This document shows, piece by piece, positions 1 through 8,860 of a stretch of DNA of 64,000 bases. Within the stretch, counting starts at the first letter, position 1, and each line of letters starts with the position of its first letter. The position numbers and the translations under genes were made by a program. Source of the DNA: Methylotuvimicrobium sp. KM2 (lineage in GTDB: Bacteria > Pseudomonadota > Gammaproteobacteria > Methylococcales > Methylomonadaceae). The notes under the pieces were generated by a model that worked only from the letters and a program-made list of their open reading frames with translations, did not search any database and was not told the origin of the DNA. The stretch covers positions 1,674,001-1,738,000 of the forward strand of contig NZ_CP150634.1 in assembly GCF_038051925.1 (NCBI RefSeq), written 5' to 3'.

Positions 1-1254
1 GGCAGGGTCCCAGCCTAAGCGATTCAGAATAAACGGTAGACACATACCGACAAGGCTGCCTACGATTACAATTGACACCATGCTTAACCCGACGACCAGC
101 GCAATTTCATCGCCCCCACGGAAATGACCGACCATAGAAATAGCCATTGCCATCGTTAAGCCCAATCCCGAAGCAATGATCAATTCCCGGGCCAATAGCC
201 GTCCCCAGTCCTTAATGCCGACATCGCCGGTCGCCAAGCCGCGAATCACTAAGGTCGCCGCTTGGGATCCTGCATTACCGCCGCTGCCTACCAGAACCGG
301 CAGGAAAAACACCAGAACGACGTATGCTGCGATCGTGTCTTCGAAAAAAGCGATTCCCGCTCCGGAGAATAGGTTGCCGAATACCAGTAAAATGAGCCAA
401 ACGATGCGTTTGCGATAGAGTGTGAGTAGACGAGCGTTTCGAAAATTGCCTTCCAGATTACCGATTGTCGCGCTTTTATGCATGTCTTCGGTGGCTTCGG
501 CTTCGGCGACATCCATCGCATCGTCATAAGTAATGATGCCGACCAAACGACTTTCGCTATCGATGACCGGCAAGGCCAGTAAGTCGTAGCGGCTGATGAT
601 TTTTGCCGCGTCTTCTTGTGCGGCATCGACTGAAACCGTGACGATATCGGTTGTCATGATGTCTTGGATTTTGGCCGTTTGCGGTGCCAAAATTAGTTCG
701 CGTAGCGATACTGTGCCTAAAAGCTGGTGCTGGCCGTCGGTAACGAAAATTTGATAAATCGTTTCAGCGCCTGGAGCGGTCGTGCGGACGATATTTAATG
801 CTTCGCTAACTTTTACATGGGCTGGGATCGCCGCATAGTCGCTGGTCATGATCGCGCCGGCGGTGCCTTCGGAATGGCTGGCCAAACGGCGCAAGTCTTC
901 GCGTTCTTTTCTTGCGATCGAACGTAACACGCCGTCATGGCGTTCTTCAGGCAATAGATTCAATAAATCGGCGCCTTCGTCGGCGTCCATGTGTTTCAAC
1001 AACAACGATACGTCGTCGTCGCTCATTTCCGCGGCGAGTTGTTCCTGCAATGTATTGGGTAAATAACCGAACACCCTGGCGCGTCGTTCATAAGACAAAA
1101 ACTTCAGGATATCCAGCGCGGTCGGTAAGGGTTCTTGCTGGATTAGATCGCATAGGTCGGCCGGTTGAAATTCCTCCAAAAATTGCCGAACAACTTGATA
1201 ATCCTTACGCTCGATCGAGTGACGCAGAAATGATTCGATGATCGGATGAGTCAT
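1..1254 (-). CDS. mgtE: Magnesium transporter MgtE (C-terminus cut by window edge)
   Basis: Inner-membrane Mg2+ channel/transporter. I translated the reverse strand from the ATG at 1254 to the edge: 418 open codons. Order seen: acidic helical MgtE_N domain (about residues 20-130), two CBS domains (about 130-255, with GAIMTSDYAAIP and DIMTTDIVTV), then a connecting helix and membrane helices from about residue 285. The pore-region motif GSGGNAGSQ of this family is present. CBS and N domains sense cytoplasmic Mg2+ in the known family. The last helices and the stop lie beyond position 1. Assignment is secure; only completeness is unknown. Confidence 0.93.
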   Translation of the reverse strand, partial: MTHPIIESFLRHSIERKDYQVVRQFLEEFQPADLCDLIQQEPLPTALDILKFLSYERRARVFGYLPNTLQEQLAAEMSDDDVSLLLKHMDADEGADLLNLLPEERHDGVLRSIARKEREDLRRLASHSEGTAGAIMTSDYAAIPAHVKVSEALNIVRTTAPGAETIYQIFVTDGQHQLLGTVSLRELILAPQTAKIQDIMTTDIVTVSVDAAQEDAAKIISRYDLLALPVIDSESRLVGIITYDDAMDVAEAEATEDMHKSATIGNLEGNFRNARLLTLYRKRIVWLILLVFGNLFSGAGIAFFEDTIAAYVVLVFFLPVLVGSGGNAGSQAATLVIRGLATGDVGIKDWGRLLARELIIASGLGLTMAMAISMVGHFRGGDEIALVVGLSMVSIVIVGSLVGMCLPFILNRLGWDPA

Positions 1255-1489
1255 GATCGACAATTCCTTGTGGATGCTTGTTTGATAATGCAAAAACTCG
1301 CGAGCCCGGAATAGTTTGCTGCCGGGGCGAGGTTTGGAAAGCATGTTGGGGGTTGGTGGTCCGCTAAGAGACCAGTCTGGCGATTAATATGCTATTGCGA
1401 GCGAAATGAGTTTACTGAATGCTTTTAACATTTGTCAATCGAACGATAAAGTAGCCGCAATTCCATGTGACCTTCATACTCCCTTTTGA

Positions 1490-1690
1490 TTGAAAACCAC
1501 CTAAGAATAAAAGGCATGGTGTGTGTTTATCGAGGGCCGCCGTGAACCCATCTATGGGCGCTTGGTAGCAGCGTTCGAATGCCAGGGGTGGCGTAAATGC
1601 AGATTTTGCATGGAGCAAAAATATGCCCTTCCGCCGACATCCTCGCCAAGCACACTCCGCACCCTTTTTTATTCTCAAATTGGGAATTGC
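1490..1690. repeat. Dispersed palindromic repeat, family II
   Basis: Region of the 538-bp gap between mgtE and the porin. It has outer arms around gtgtgtttatcgaggg and ccaagcacactccgcac, a core reading gccgtgaacccatctatggg, and an internal hairpin gcagattttgcatggagcaa. It resembles 40930-41040 (arms gggtgtggggtgtgc and gcataccccacaccc). The 110-codon open frame on the minus strand here is repeat-derived and not called as a gene. Confidence 0.6.
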
Positions 1691-1792
1691 TGAGGAATAA
1701 TCAGAGGCTTGCTCTTTGTCATTAAATTGTAACATTTCAGTCATATTATGGCGGCCGGTTAAACATTATCACCGGATGACATCTTTATCATT

Positions 1793-3355
1793 ATGAAATT
1801 TAAAAATTTAACGGTTGCAATTTTGTCGGTAATGGGAGTAACGGCGTCTCCCGGCGCTTCGGCGCTGGAACTCTATGTTGATAACGAAACGAAACAACTG
1901 TATGCAGAGCCGGGGCCTAATCGGACGAAATTAGGCGATTTCGAAAGAGTTGACGACAAGGCGTCGGCAAAAGCCGATAACGCTATCGCAAATCAAGCGG
2001 TTTCAGCCACAGAAAGGATGCAAGGCGAGCAAACGCTTCCTGAGGATATGGACGTCAAGATGGCGCGAGTCCGTGCCGTCGATGTCGACCCGCATGTCGA
2101 TACGCGTGCCGGCGTACATACGCCGCGTAAGCCAAGGAAAAAAGTTGACGATCATTGGTTCGATCGGATCAATCTGAGAGGTTATACCCAATTACGCTAT
2201 AACCATGCCTTTACAGGCGATCGAGTGGGCGGTAGCAGCACTAATCCCGAATTGCGTTCGGTAATGGATGGCGGGGTTAAAGACAATCAGAACTTTACGT
2301 TACGCCGAGCGCGCTTAGTGATATATGGAGATATCAGTGATTTTTTGTATCTATACATTCAGCCTGATTTCGCGACAAGCGTACGCAATCAGAGTGGCGG
2401 GGAGACTCGTTTGCATTACGTTCAGTTACGCGACGCCTATGCCGATATTTATTTGACGAAAGATCATGAATACCGTATTCGCGCAGGCCAATCCAAAGTA
2501 CCGTTTGGTTGGGAAAATTTACAATCATCGCAAAACCGACTCGCGTTGGACCGAAACGATGCGCTTAATAGTGCGGTGCCGAGCGAGCGCGATCTCGGCT
2601 TGTTTGCTTACTACACGCCGACGCATGTCCAGAAACTTTGGAAAGACTTGAGCAAGAAAGGCCTGAAAACTTCGGGCGATTACGGTGTTCTCGGTGTCGG
2701 TGTCTATAACGGCCAAAGTTTGAATAAAGAAGAAACCAACGACGGCATGCATTTCGTCGCGCATTCGACTTATCCGTTCGATCTAGGCTTCATGGGCGAC
2801 GCTCTGAAAGGCCAGGTTCTTGAAATCGGTGCCGATGCTTATTCCGGTAAATTCAAGCCGACTTATGGAAACTTTAAGACATATGATAACTCGATCAATA
2901 TATCGGGAAGCACAATCGAAGCAAATAGCGGAAAAAACAAAAGCTTTACCGAAGAGCGCGTAGCCGTCCATGCAATTCTTTTCCCGCAACCGTTCGGTTT
3001 CCAGGCAGAGTGGAACTGGGGTAATGCGGGCGCTTTGAATGTCGATACTGCAACCATCGAAAAAACGTCTCTCAGCGGCGGTTATGTGCAGGCGATGTAC
3101 AAGATAGACGATTTTTACGGTACCTGGATTCCGTATGTCAAATGGCAAACCTATCGCGGCATGTGGAAGGCCAATGCGAACATGCCGAAAATGGAAGTCG
3201 ACGAGCTCGAGATCGGTGTCGAATGGCAGGTCATGAAAGCGTTGGAATTGGTCGTAAACTATTCGCATATGGATAGAACCAATATGAATAACAGCGCGTT
3301 CGGTCAGGCAGAGGGCGATGTCGTGCGCGCGCAATTGCAATGGAACTACTACTGA
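1793..3355 (+). CDS. Phosphate-selective porin OprO/OprP-family outer-membrane protein
   Basis: 520-residue outer-membrane beta-barrel protein. A signal peptide with cleavage after ASA (about residue 24) is followed by a periplasmic-type linker of about 90 residues rich in charged residues. The barrel starts near residue 125 (RINLRGYTQLRYNHAF). It shows alternating hydrophobic strands such as LVIYGDISDFLYLYIQPDF and YRIRAGQSKVPFGWEN, the latter typical of OprO/OprP porins, and ends in the aromatic terminus QLQWNYY. The family usually takes up phosphate or polyphosphate, but substrate cannot be read from sequence. No phosphate transporter genes are adjacent. It is monocistronic as far as can be seen. 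Confidence 0.85.
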   Translation: MKFKNLTVAILSVMGVTASPGASALELYVDNETKQLYAEPGPNRTKLGDFERVDDKASAKADNAIANQAVSATERMQGEQTLPEDMDVKMARVRAVDVDPHVDTRAGVHTPRKPRKKVDDHWFDRINLRGYTQLRYNHAFTGDRVGGSSTNPELRSVMDGGVKDNQNFTLRRARLVIYGDISDFLYLYIQPDFATSVRNQSGGETRLHYVQLRDAYADIYLTKDHEYRIRAGQSKVPFGWENLQSSQNRLALDRNDALNSAVPSERDLGLFAYYTPTHVQKLWKDLSKKGLKTSGDYGVLGVGVYNGQSLNKEETNDGMHFVAHSTYPFDLGFMGDALKGQVLEIGADAYSGKFKPTYGNFKTYDNSINISGSTIEANSGKNKSFTEERVAVHAILFPQPFGFQAEWNWGNAGALNVDTATIEKTSLSGGYVQAMYKIDDFYGTWIPYVKWQTYRGMWKANANMPKMEVDELEIGVEWQVMKALELVVNYSHMDRTNMNNSAFGQAEGDVVRAQLQWNYY

Positions 3356-3560
3356 TCAATGCTGATCATAATTGGCAGTTAGCAGGCATGCGTCTCGTTT
3401 TTCTTACTGCGAGCGCTAGCTTAAGAAAGTCATTAAAATCCGGATGGTTACGGTACGGTTATTGTCCGCTGAAAAATACCTTCCATTCGGTCGTTAAAAA
3501 ATACTTTACATTTGAAAATTATCGCGATAAAAAGCAATTTTTTTCTTGAGGGTATTATTT

Positions 3561-3785
3561 ATGGCAGGATCTACGTCGGACGTTTTGTCGGATGATATGG
3601 ATTTTGAAGATGAGGATGAAGATGAGGTTGGCAGCATCGATGATTCAGATGAATTGATAGCCGGTAAAAAAGCTAAATCGGCTTATGACAAAGTAGATGC
3701 GCGCAGAAAAATTGAGCTTTATTGGGAAAAACGCAAATTAAAAGAAGAGTTCGGCGATATCGATGACTTTGATTTGGATTTTTAA
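3561..3785 (+). CDS. Small acidic PA3496-family protein
   Basis: 74-residue protein. The first two thirds are strongly acidic (DFEDEDEDEVGSIDDSDE). The basic patch ARRKIELYWEKRKLKEE matches the conserved RRxIExxxEexxLxxel core of the PA3496 family, described as putative envelope-integrity proteins. I chose the ATG at 3561 because a GAGGG ribosome site lies 9 bases upstream; an in-frame TTG at 3546 would add five residues. Molecular function is not established. Confidence 0.7.
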   Translation: MAGSTSDVLSDDMDFEDEDEDEVGSIDDSDELIAGKKAKSAYDKVDARRKIELYWEKRKLKEEFGDIDDFDLDF

Positions 3786-3791
3786 TTGTTA

Positions 3792-4022
3792 AGTAACGTT
3801 CATGAAGGCCTGGTCATCGCCCCGGCAAATGAAAGTGCGAGGGATGGCTGGGTACGGTCACTCGCCCGACAGGACGCCGTGAATACGTCCATGTAGGCTC
3901 GACGGCGGCTCCCTGCCGCCGACGCCTGTCGATCGAGCAACCGCACCCTCTCCGGAACCGGGATTGTGTTGAATATCAAAAATTTAGATAACGAACCCAA
4001 ATCTACGAACTTTCACAGTAAT
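3792..4022 (-). repeat. Dispersed palindromic repeat, family III, near full length
   Basis: About 230 bp between the PA3496-family gene and epsI. It matches 58060-58490 in reverse orientation along its whole length, including outer ends gaaggcctggtcatcgcccc and ctacgaactttcacagtaa. Inside are inverted arms (cactcgcccgacaggacgcc and ggcgtc-type partner cgcctgtcgatcgagcaacc) around the shared core gtgaatacgtccatgtaggc. The rest of the gap to 4139 shows no convincing gene. Confidence 0.75.
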
Positions 4023-4138
4023 CAAAGCCGGTTTACCGGTAAAGTTCTTCTTTTTGGGCCGGCGTATCGTGAATGCCGGCTCAGCCTCACTTCACCATGC
4101 CAAGAACGACAAGCTTCAAAAGGTTTTAAAGCACAATC

Positions 4139-4759
4139 CTATTCAGGCTGAGCTAGAAAGTCGGCGATTGTCTTTTGCAACAACAGGGATGCCGATGTGT
4201 CTTGAAAATCCTGATCAACAGGAGTATGGGCATCAGAAACGTAAAATAATGTGATCGGCTTTCTCGGGCTTATCAGAAGTTTCAATGATTCTTGAATCTG
4301 ATGCAGAATCGGGTTGTCGATAAAGCGGTCTTGATAATGTAATGCATAAGCGACCAGACCCTTTCCGCTTCTGCTTCGAAGAATCCTGACAGGAATGCGA
4401 GGTTCTCCAGAAAGAATGATTAGCCCCTGGTTCTCGAAGTCGCCGCCATAGGAAAGCGCCAATTCCGGATGATGATAGAGGCGTTTATGATCGAAGGCTC
4501 GTGCGGCAAATAGGCGTACCGGTCGGCTCACGCCGTCTTGGTAGCTCCGTTCGATCCACTCGCTGGCACCGAAGGTCAGTTCCCCCCACTTCGGATTTCT
4601 TTTGGTCGGATGCGAACTGAACCGGCCCAAATCCTGATCTATGGCTTGTACCGAACGGCTGTCTAAATCCGTTAAGCCGAAATAGTTGTGGATGACAGTC
4701 GGTATTAAGGCAATTGAAAGGATCAACGAGACAGGCAATGCATAACGGGGGATTAGCAT
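4139..4759 (-). CDS. epsI: Exosortase-associated EpsI-family protein
   Basis: 206 residues with an N-terminal membrane anchor (about residues 8-25) followed by a soluble domain with ARAFDHKRLYHHPELALSYGGDF and a Tyr/His-rich strand pattern typical of EpsI, which is often encoded next to or fused with exosortase. Its start ATG lies one base after the exosortase stop codon, so the two are translationally coupled. EpsI-type proteins are needed for exopolysaccharide production in the methanotroph/methylotroph methanolan system; the biochemical reaction is unknown. Assignment rests mainly on gene context and general resemblance. Confidence 0.72.
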   Translation of the reverse strand: MLIPRYALPVSLILSIALIPTVIHNYFGLTDLDSRSVQAIDQDLGRFSSHPTKRNPKWGELTFGASEWIERSYQDGVSRPVRLFAARAFDHKRLYHHPELALSYGGDFENQGLIILSGEPRIPVRILRSRSGKGLVAYALHYQDRFIDNPILHQIQESLKLLISPRKPITLFYVSDAHTPVDQDFQDTSASLLLQKTIADFLAQPE

Positions 4760-4760
4760 G

Positions 4761-5699
4761 TCAATTCTCTGTTTGCGGAGTTTCGGGAGGGTTTTGGCCG
4801 ATCATGAAAATAACCGGTAGTGCAATCATGAAAGTCATTAAGCCGGAAATTTCATGCGCCGAAGTTTTTAATACATCCAAGCCGAACCAGTTGACAAGTA
4901 GAGTCAGTACCAGCACTCTAACGATATTAACGCCAATGGCCAGCGGCGCGGCAATGAGTAGCAGTAAGATTCGCCGGCGAATGCTGTTGCAGAAATACGC
5001 CGTTAAAATCGCGATCGTGATTGCCGCATATAGCGTAGAAAAGCCGCTGCAGGCGTCGGCGACTTGCAGTACGCCGTTTTCGACTTGCAGAACTGTTCCG
5101 TAAGAATAAACCGGAATACCGAATAATTTGAGTAACCACGCCACACTTTTCGTGGCAATGATTCTCAATGTCATGTGTATCGATTCGGTAAATACCAATG
5201 GGATCGGCAAAGTGAGGAAGAGTATAGCCAACGGAAAGATAATGGCTTTGCTGCGTTCGGTGCCCAGAAACAGCAGCGCGAGTCCCGGTAGCGCCAAAAA
5301 TAGTGCGGCGGCCGACAATAGCTGGGTATGCATGCCGGTATCCAGCATATGCGCCGCTAGCGCCGGAAGTAGTATTGCAAACCCCCAAGGATTGGCGCTT
5401 CTCGGCAAGTTCTTGCGTTTTTTTAATTCTCCCCAGACTAGATAAATAACCAGTAAGGCGACCAGAATGCCGTGACCGTTATGCCATACGCTCATCGTCC
5501 AGCGTTCGATAAGCCAGAAGATTGTCGGAGTAAAAACCAAAATCAACAAGCCGGCGCATAGCCAAAGCATTGATGTTTCTCTCAATGCGAGGGCGTCTGT
5601 TGCATGAGTCGATTTAGATAAATGAGGAGGATAACTGATCATATTTTGTAACCGGGTTGTTGGATGGTTTCCAATCATGATGTTCCAAGCGTTGCACAT
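4761..5699 (-). CDS. Exosortase (archaeosortase/exosortase family transpeptidase)
   Basis: 312-residue polytopic membrane protein with about eight hydrophobic helices. The three family active-site residues are visible: Cys in ADACSGFSTLYAA, Arg in GVNIVRVLVLTLLV and His in KTSAHEISGLMTF. Exosortases process PEP-CTERM tails and are linked to exopolysaccharide loci, which fits the sugar transferase and epimerase downstream of it. No PEP-CTERM substrate is encoded in this window. The start is uncertain: ATGs at 5699, 5678 and 5642 are possible. Together with epsI it forms a two-gene operon. Confidence 0.9.
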   Translation of the reverse strand: MCNAWNIMIGNHPTTRLQNMISYPPHLSKSTHATDALALRETSMLWLCAGLLILVFTPTIFWLIERWTMSVWHNGHGILVALLVIYLVWGELKKRKNLPRSANPWGFAILLPALAAHMLDTGMHTQLLSAAALFLALPGLALLFLGTERSKAIIFPLAILFLTLPIPLVFTESIHMTLRIIATKSVAWLLKLFGIPVYSYGTVLQVENGVLQVADACSGFSTLYAAITIAILTAYFCNSIRRRILLLLIAAPLAIGVNIVRVLVLTLLVNWFGLDVLKTSAHEISGLMTFMIALPVIFMIGQNPPETPQTEN

Positions 5700-5793
5700 G
5701 CTAGCAGAATAATCGAAACGCCACCAAGCATCGGATAAGTTTTAGTTCGATAATTCTTTTTAGTGAACGTTTGCACTAGCGCTGTTAGTATTT

Positions 5794-5848
5794 TAGCAGT
5801 TAGCAGTTAGCAGTTAGCAGTTAGCAGTTAGCAGTTAGCAGTTAGCAG
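5794..5848. repeat. Heptanucleotide tandem array A (unit agcagtt, about 8 copies)
   Basis: Perfect period of 7 bp. It lies in the 330-bp gap between the divergent exosortase and protease genes. First of four different 7-bp arrays within about 3 kb. Confidence 0.95.
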
Positions 5849-5910
5849 AGTCTCCAAATTTTAAATGGGACAGATTGACTTTTCGTAAAGCGGATAAATC
5901 GAGCTGCTGG

Positions 5911-5958
5911 CTGAGCGGAGTCGAAGCCAATCGCCTTGTTCGCTTCGACTCCGCTCAG
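5911..5958. repeat. Perfect 16-bp inverted repeat
   Basis: ctgagcggagtcgaag at 5911-5926 is the exact reverse complement of cttcgactccgctcag at 5943-5958, with a 16-bp loop. It resembles REP-type palindromes; there is no T-run, so it is not an obvious terminator. Confidence 0.85.
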
Positions 5959-6081
5959 CGAACAATGTTCAAACCGTCCCGGCTTAAATAGATAGCCGAG
6001 AATAGTAAATAGTGAATTGGGCTGCTTTTGGATTTGGGCAACAATGATAGAGTGGGCATTGAGTTGAATTGGAGAATTGAT

Positions 6082-6873
6082 TTGGTTAGTCGGCGTCGAA
6101 GTTATGATTTTTTTGGGCTTATTTTAGCGGTGTTTTTCGGTGTGATGTGCTCGACGTCAAGTTTAGCATCCGATTCATTACCGGCCACGATTGAAAAAAT
6201 TAAGCCCGGCATAGTCGTTGTCGGTACCTTTCAACGAACGCGCAGTCCCAGGGGGCTGTTTTTAGGAACCGGTTTTGCCGTCGGCGATGGCAGTTTAGTC
6301 GTTACCAACGCACATGTGGTAGCAAAGGGATTGGATGAAGGGCATTTAGAGTCTTTAGCGGTTTTTATTCGTCGCGGCGGTAAGGATCAAATGGTTCAGG
6401 TAAGACAGATTGCGACCGATCCCGAACATGACTTAGCCATTCTCAAGCTGTCCGGTAATGCTCGGTTGCCGCCGATGAGACTTGGTAATTCCGGTAAAGT
6501 GAAAGAAGGAGAGTTGTACGCCTTTACCGGTTATCCGATAGGAATGGTGCTTGGGCTTTTTCCGGTAACGCATCGAGGTATCGTGTCGGCTATTACGCCG
6601 ATGGCGATTCCTGTTATCCAATCTAGGCAATTGAACACAAAAATGCTTAAGCGCTTACGTAATCCCTATGATGTGTTTCAACTCGATGCAACCGCTTATC
6701 CGGGAAATAGCGGTAGTCCACTATATGATCCTGAATCAGGTGAAGTGGTCGGTATCATTAACAAAGTTTTTGTCAAGGAAAGCAAGGAGCAGGTGCTGTC
6801 CCAGCCTAGCGGCATTACCTATGCGATACCTTCGGTTTATTTGAGACAATTGTTGAGTAAGGTTGAAAAGTAG
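6082..6873 (+). CDS. Secreted S1C-family trypsin-like serine protease
   Basis: Chymotrypsin-fold protease exported by a signal peptide (hydrophobic core FGLILAVFFGVM, cleavage near SSLA). The catalytic triad is visible: His in VVTNAHVVA, Asp in DPEHDLAIL and Ser in YPGNSGSPL. No PDZ domain follows, so it is shorter than DegP/HtrA. I prefer the TTG at 6082 because GGAG stands 7 bases upstream; an in-frame TTG at 6028 gives a longer product. A 98-bp heptamer array begins directly at its stop codon. Trypsin-like proteases are common in exosortase/exopolysaccharide loci, but the target is unknown. Confidence 0.85.
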   Translation: MVSRRRSYDFFGLILAVFFGVMCSTSSLASDSLPATIEKIKPGIVVVGTFQRTRSPRGLFLGTGFAVGDGSLVVTNAHVVAKGLDEGHLESLAVFIRRGGKDQMVQVRQIATDPEHDLAILKLSGNARLPPMRLGNSGKVKEGELYAFTGYPIGMVLGLFPVTHRGIVSAITPMAIPVIQSRQLNTKMLKRLRNPYDVFQLDATAYPGNSGSPLYDPESGEVVGIINKVFVKESKEQVLSQPSGITYAIPSVYLRQLLSKVEK

Positions 6874-6970
6874 GGGAAAGAGGAAAGAGGAAAGAGGAAA
6901 GAGGAAAGAGGAAAGAGGAAAGAGGAAAGAGGAAAGAGGAAAGAGGAAAGAGGAAAGAGGAAAGAGGAAA
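6873..6970. repeat. Heptanucleotide tandem array B (unit aggaaag, about 14 copies)
   Basis: Uninterrupted 7-bp period immediately after the protease stop codon. Purine-only on the top strand. The open frame through it is low-complexity and not a gene. Confidence 0.95.
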
Positions 6971-7008
6971 TTAGCGCTTGACAAATGGATTAAATGCCGC
7001 ATCATTTC

Positions 7009-7192
7009 ACCGCTCACCGCTCACCGCTCACCGCTCGCCGCTCACCGCTCGCCGCTCGCCGCTCGCCGCTCGCCGCTCGCCGCTCGCCGCTCGCCGCTCG
7101 CCGCTCGCCGCTCGCCGCTCACCGCTCGCCGCTCACCGCTCACCGCTCGCCGCTCACCGCTCGCCGCTCACCGCTCGCCGCTCACCGCTCAC
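7009..7192. repeat. Heptanucleotide tandem array C (unit accgctc/gccgctc, about 26 copies)
   Basis: Period of 7 bp over about 184 bp, with the first base of each unit alternating irregularly between A and G. It lies in the roughly 500-bp gap before the sugar transferase. Low-complexity open frames through it are rejected as genes. The remaining 7193-7369 shows nothing recognisable beyond an AT-rich likely promoter zone. Confidence 0.95.
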
Positions 7193-7369
7193 TGTCCCGT
7201 TAAAGGTGGAAGATATTTTGCCGTCGCGGTCTTATGGGGCTAAACTTACTGGGTCGGGTCTTTCGTGTAAATTTGTTTACCCCTCCATAACATTATGCTT
7301 TGAACTTTTTAAGCTTGTGAATAAATGCTCTATAACTCTCCGTTTTGAAACCGACTATCGGCAATCGAT

Positions 7370-8758
7370 ATGATCAGGATTTTTCGTCATTATATTTCTA
7401 GCGCGTTTTTATGGTTGCTCGTTTTTGAAGCGGTCATGTTTTATTTTGCAATGTATCTGGGTAGCCAGGTGCGTTTTCTTTATCAGCCTTCCTGGTATTC
7501 GGAATCCGATATCGTTAATGCCAGTCTGATTTTTGCGGCAATTTTTACGCTATGCAATATCTCGCTAGGTTTATACCGGAGAAATTTAGGTATCCAAGAA
7601 TACGATTTATTGGCGCGGGTCAGCTTCAGTTTCGGCGTCGGCATCTTTGTCGTGGTGTCGATTTATTACATTTTTCCTAATTTTTTGATCGCACGGAGCG
7701 TATTGGGCGTTTCTATCGTGTTTGCCTTTTTAGGCATGATGTTGATTCGGTATTTTTTTTATCGTTATTCCAAAATCGATAGGATTAAAAAACAAGTATT
7801 GGTCGTCGGTAGCGGAAATAAAGCAAAAGAATTGGTCGAATTAAATGCCGGTTATTTACATAAATCATTCAATATTGCCGGTTTCGTAGCTTTGCCCGAT
7901 GAATTGTGTTGCATCGATGAGAGTTTGCTGATCAAGCAAGATAAGTCGCTTAACGAGGTCGCTCAAGATTTGAATATCGATGAGATCGTGTTGGCGATCG
8001 ACGATAGACGTCGAGGCATGCCATTGACTAAGCTACTCGATTGCAAAATGTCGGGTTTCGATGTAGTAGATTTAGTTACCTTTTTCGAACGAGAGCGAGG
8101 GATTGTATCTCTTACAAATGTTTATCCGAGTTGGTTTCTATTTTCGGATGGTTTCGCGGTCAGCGGGCTACGGTCAATAGGCAAAAGATTTTTTGATATT
8201 GTAGTCAGCTTGATTTTATTGGCGGTGGCCTGGCCCATCATGTTGATGACTTCGATCGCGATTTTGATCGAAAGCGGAATCAAGGCGCCGATTTTTTATC
8301 GGCAAGTCCGGGTCGGCGAAAATAATCGCAATTTCGAAGTCATTAAATTCCGCAGCATGGTCGTCGATGCCGAGAAGAACGGCGCGCAATTCGCTCAAGA
8401 AAAGGATAATAGGATCACTAAAGTCGGCGCTTTCATTAGGAAATGCCGTATCGACGAATTGCCTCAAATTTTTAATGTTTTGACCGGCGATATGAGCTTC
8501 GTCGGGCCTAGGCCCGAGCGACCCGAATTCGTTGAAGGGTTTGTTGAACGGATCGATTATTATGCGGAGCGGCATCGCGTCAAACCCGGCATTACCGGAT
8601 GGGCGCAGATATCTTATCAATACGGTGCTAGCGAAGACGATACGGTTAGGAAGCTCGAGTACGATCTTTATTACGTCAAAAATTACAGTTTATTTTTAGA
8701 TATCAGCATCATTCTACATACGATTGAAATTGTTGTTTGGGGGAAGGGGGCTAGGTGA
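7370..8758 (+). CDS. Undecaprenyl-phosphate sugar phosphotransferase of the exosortase/EPS system
   Basis: Membrane enzyme that transfers a sugar-1-phosphate to undecaprenyl phosphate, the first step of exopolysaccharide assembly. In 462 residues there are four N-terminal membrane helices (about 1-130), a Rossmann-like CoA-binding-type region (about 140-250), one more helix (about 270-300) and the C-terminal bacterial sugar transferase domain. That domain shows KRFFDIVVSLILL, FYRQVRVGENNRNFEVIKFRSM, IRKCRIDELPQIFNVL and MSFVGPRPERPEFV. The layout matches the EpsB-like PEP-CTERM-associated family. Sugar specificity is unknown. Confidence 0.9.
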   Translation: MIRIFRHYISSAFLWLLVFEAVMFYFAMYLGSQVRFLYQPSWYSESDIVNASLIFAAIFTLCNISLGLYRRNLGIQEYDLLARVSFSFGVGIFVVVSIYYIFPNFLIARSVLGVSIVFAFLGMMLIRYFFYRYSKIDRIKKQVLVVGSGNKAKELVELNAGYLHKSFNIAGFVALPDELCCIDESLLIKQDKSLNEVAQDLNIDEIVLAIDDRRRGMPLTKLLDCKMSGFDVVDLVTFFERERGIVSLTNVYPSWFLFSDGFAVSGLRSIGKRFFDIVVSLILLAVAWPIMLMTSIAILIESGIKAPIFYRQVRVGENNRNFEVIKFRSMVVDAEKNGAQFAQEKDNRITKVGAFIRKCRIDELPQIFNVLTGDMSFVGPRPERPEFVEGFVERIDYYAERHRVKPGITGWAQISYQYGASEDDTVRKLEYDLYYVKNYSLFLDISIILHTIEIVVWGKGAR

Positions 8759-8769
8759 GAATTTATATT

Positions 8770-8833
8770 GAAAGATGAAAGATGAAAGATGAAAGATGAA
8801 AGATGAAAGATGAAAGATGAAAGATGAAAGAGG
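8770..8833. repeat. Heptanucleotide tandem array D (unit gaaagat, about 9 copies)
   Basis: 7-bp array ending about 28 bases upstream of the galE start codon. It thus sits in the short leader between the sugar transferase and galE, where copy-number change could alter translation or spacing. Confidence 0.95.
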
Positions 8834-8860
8834 AAGGGTGAGGAGTTTGGAGAGGTTGGT

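Noticed and set aside
1412..1744. 110-codon minus-strand open frame upstream of the porin gene
   Set aside because: Lies across a family II dispersed repeat; similar peptides appear at other repeat copies, so it is repeat-derived.
6863..7373. Several long low-complexity open frames (KEERGKR and RRSPLAA repeats)
   Set aside because: They are translations of 7-bp tandem arrays; a unit length not divisible by three opens all frames alike.
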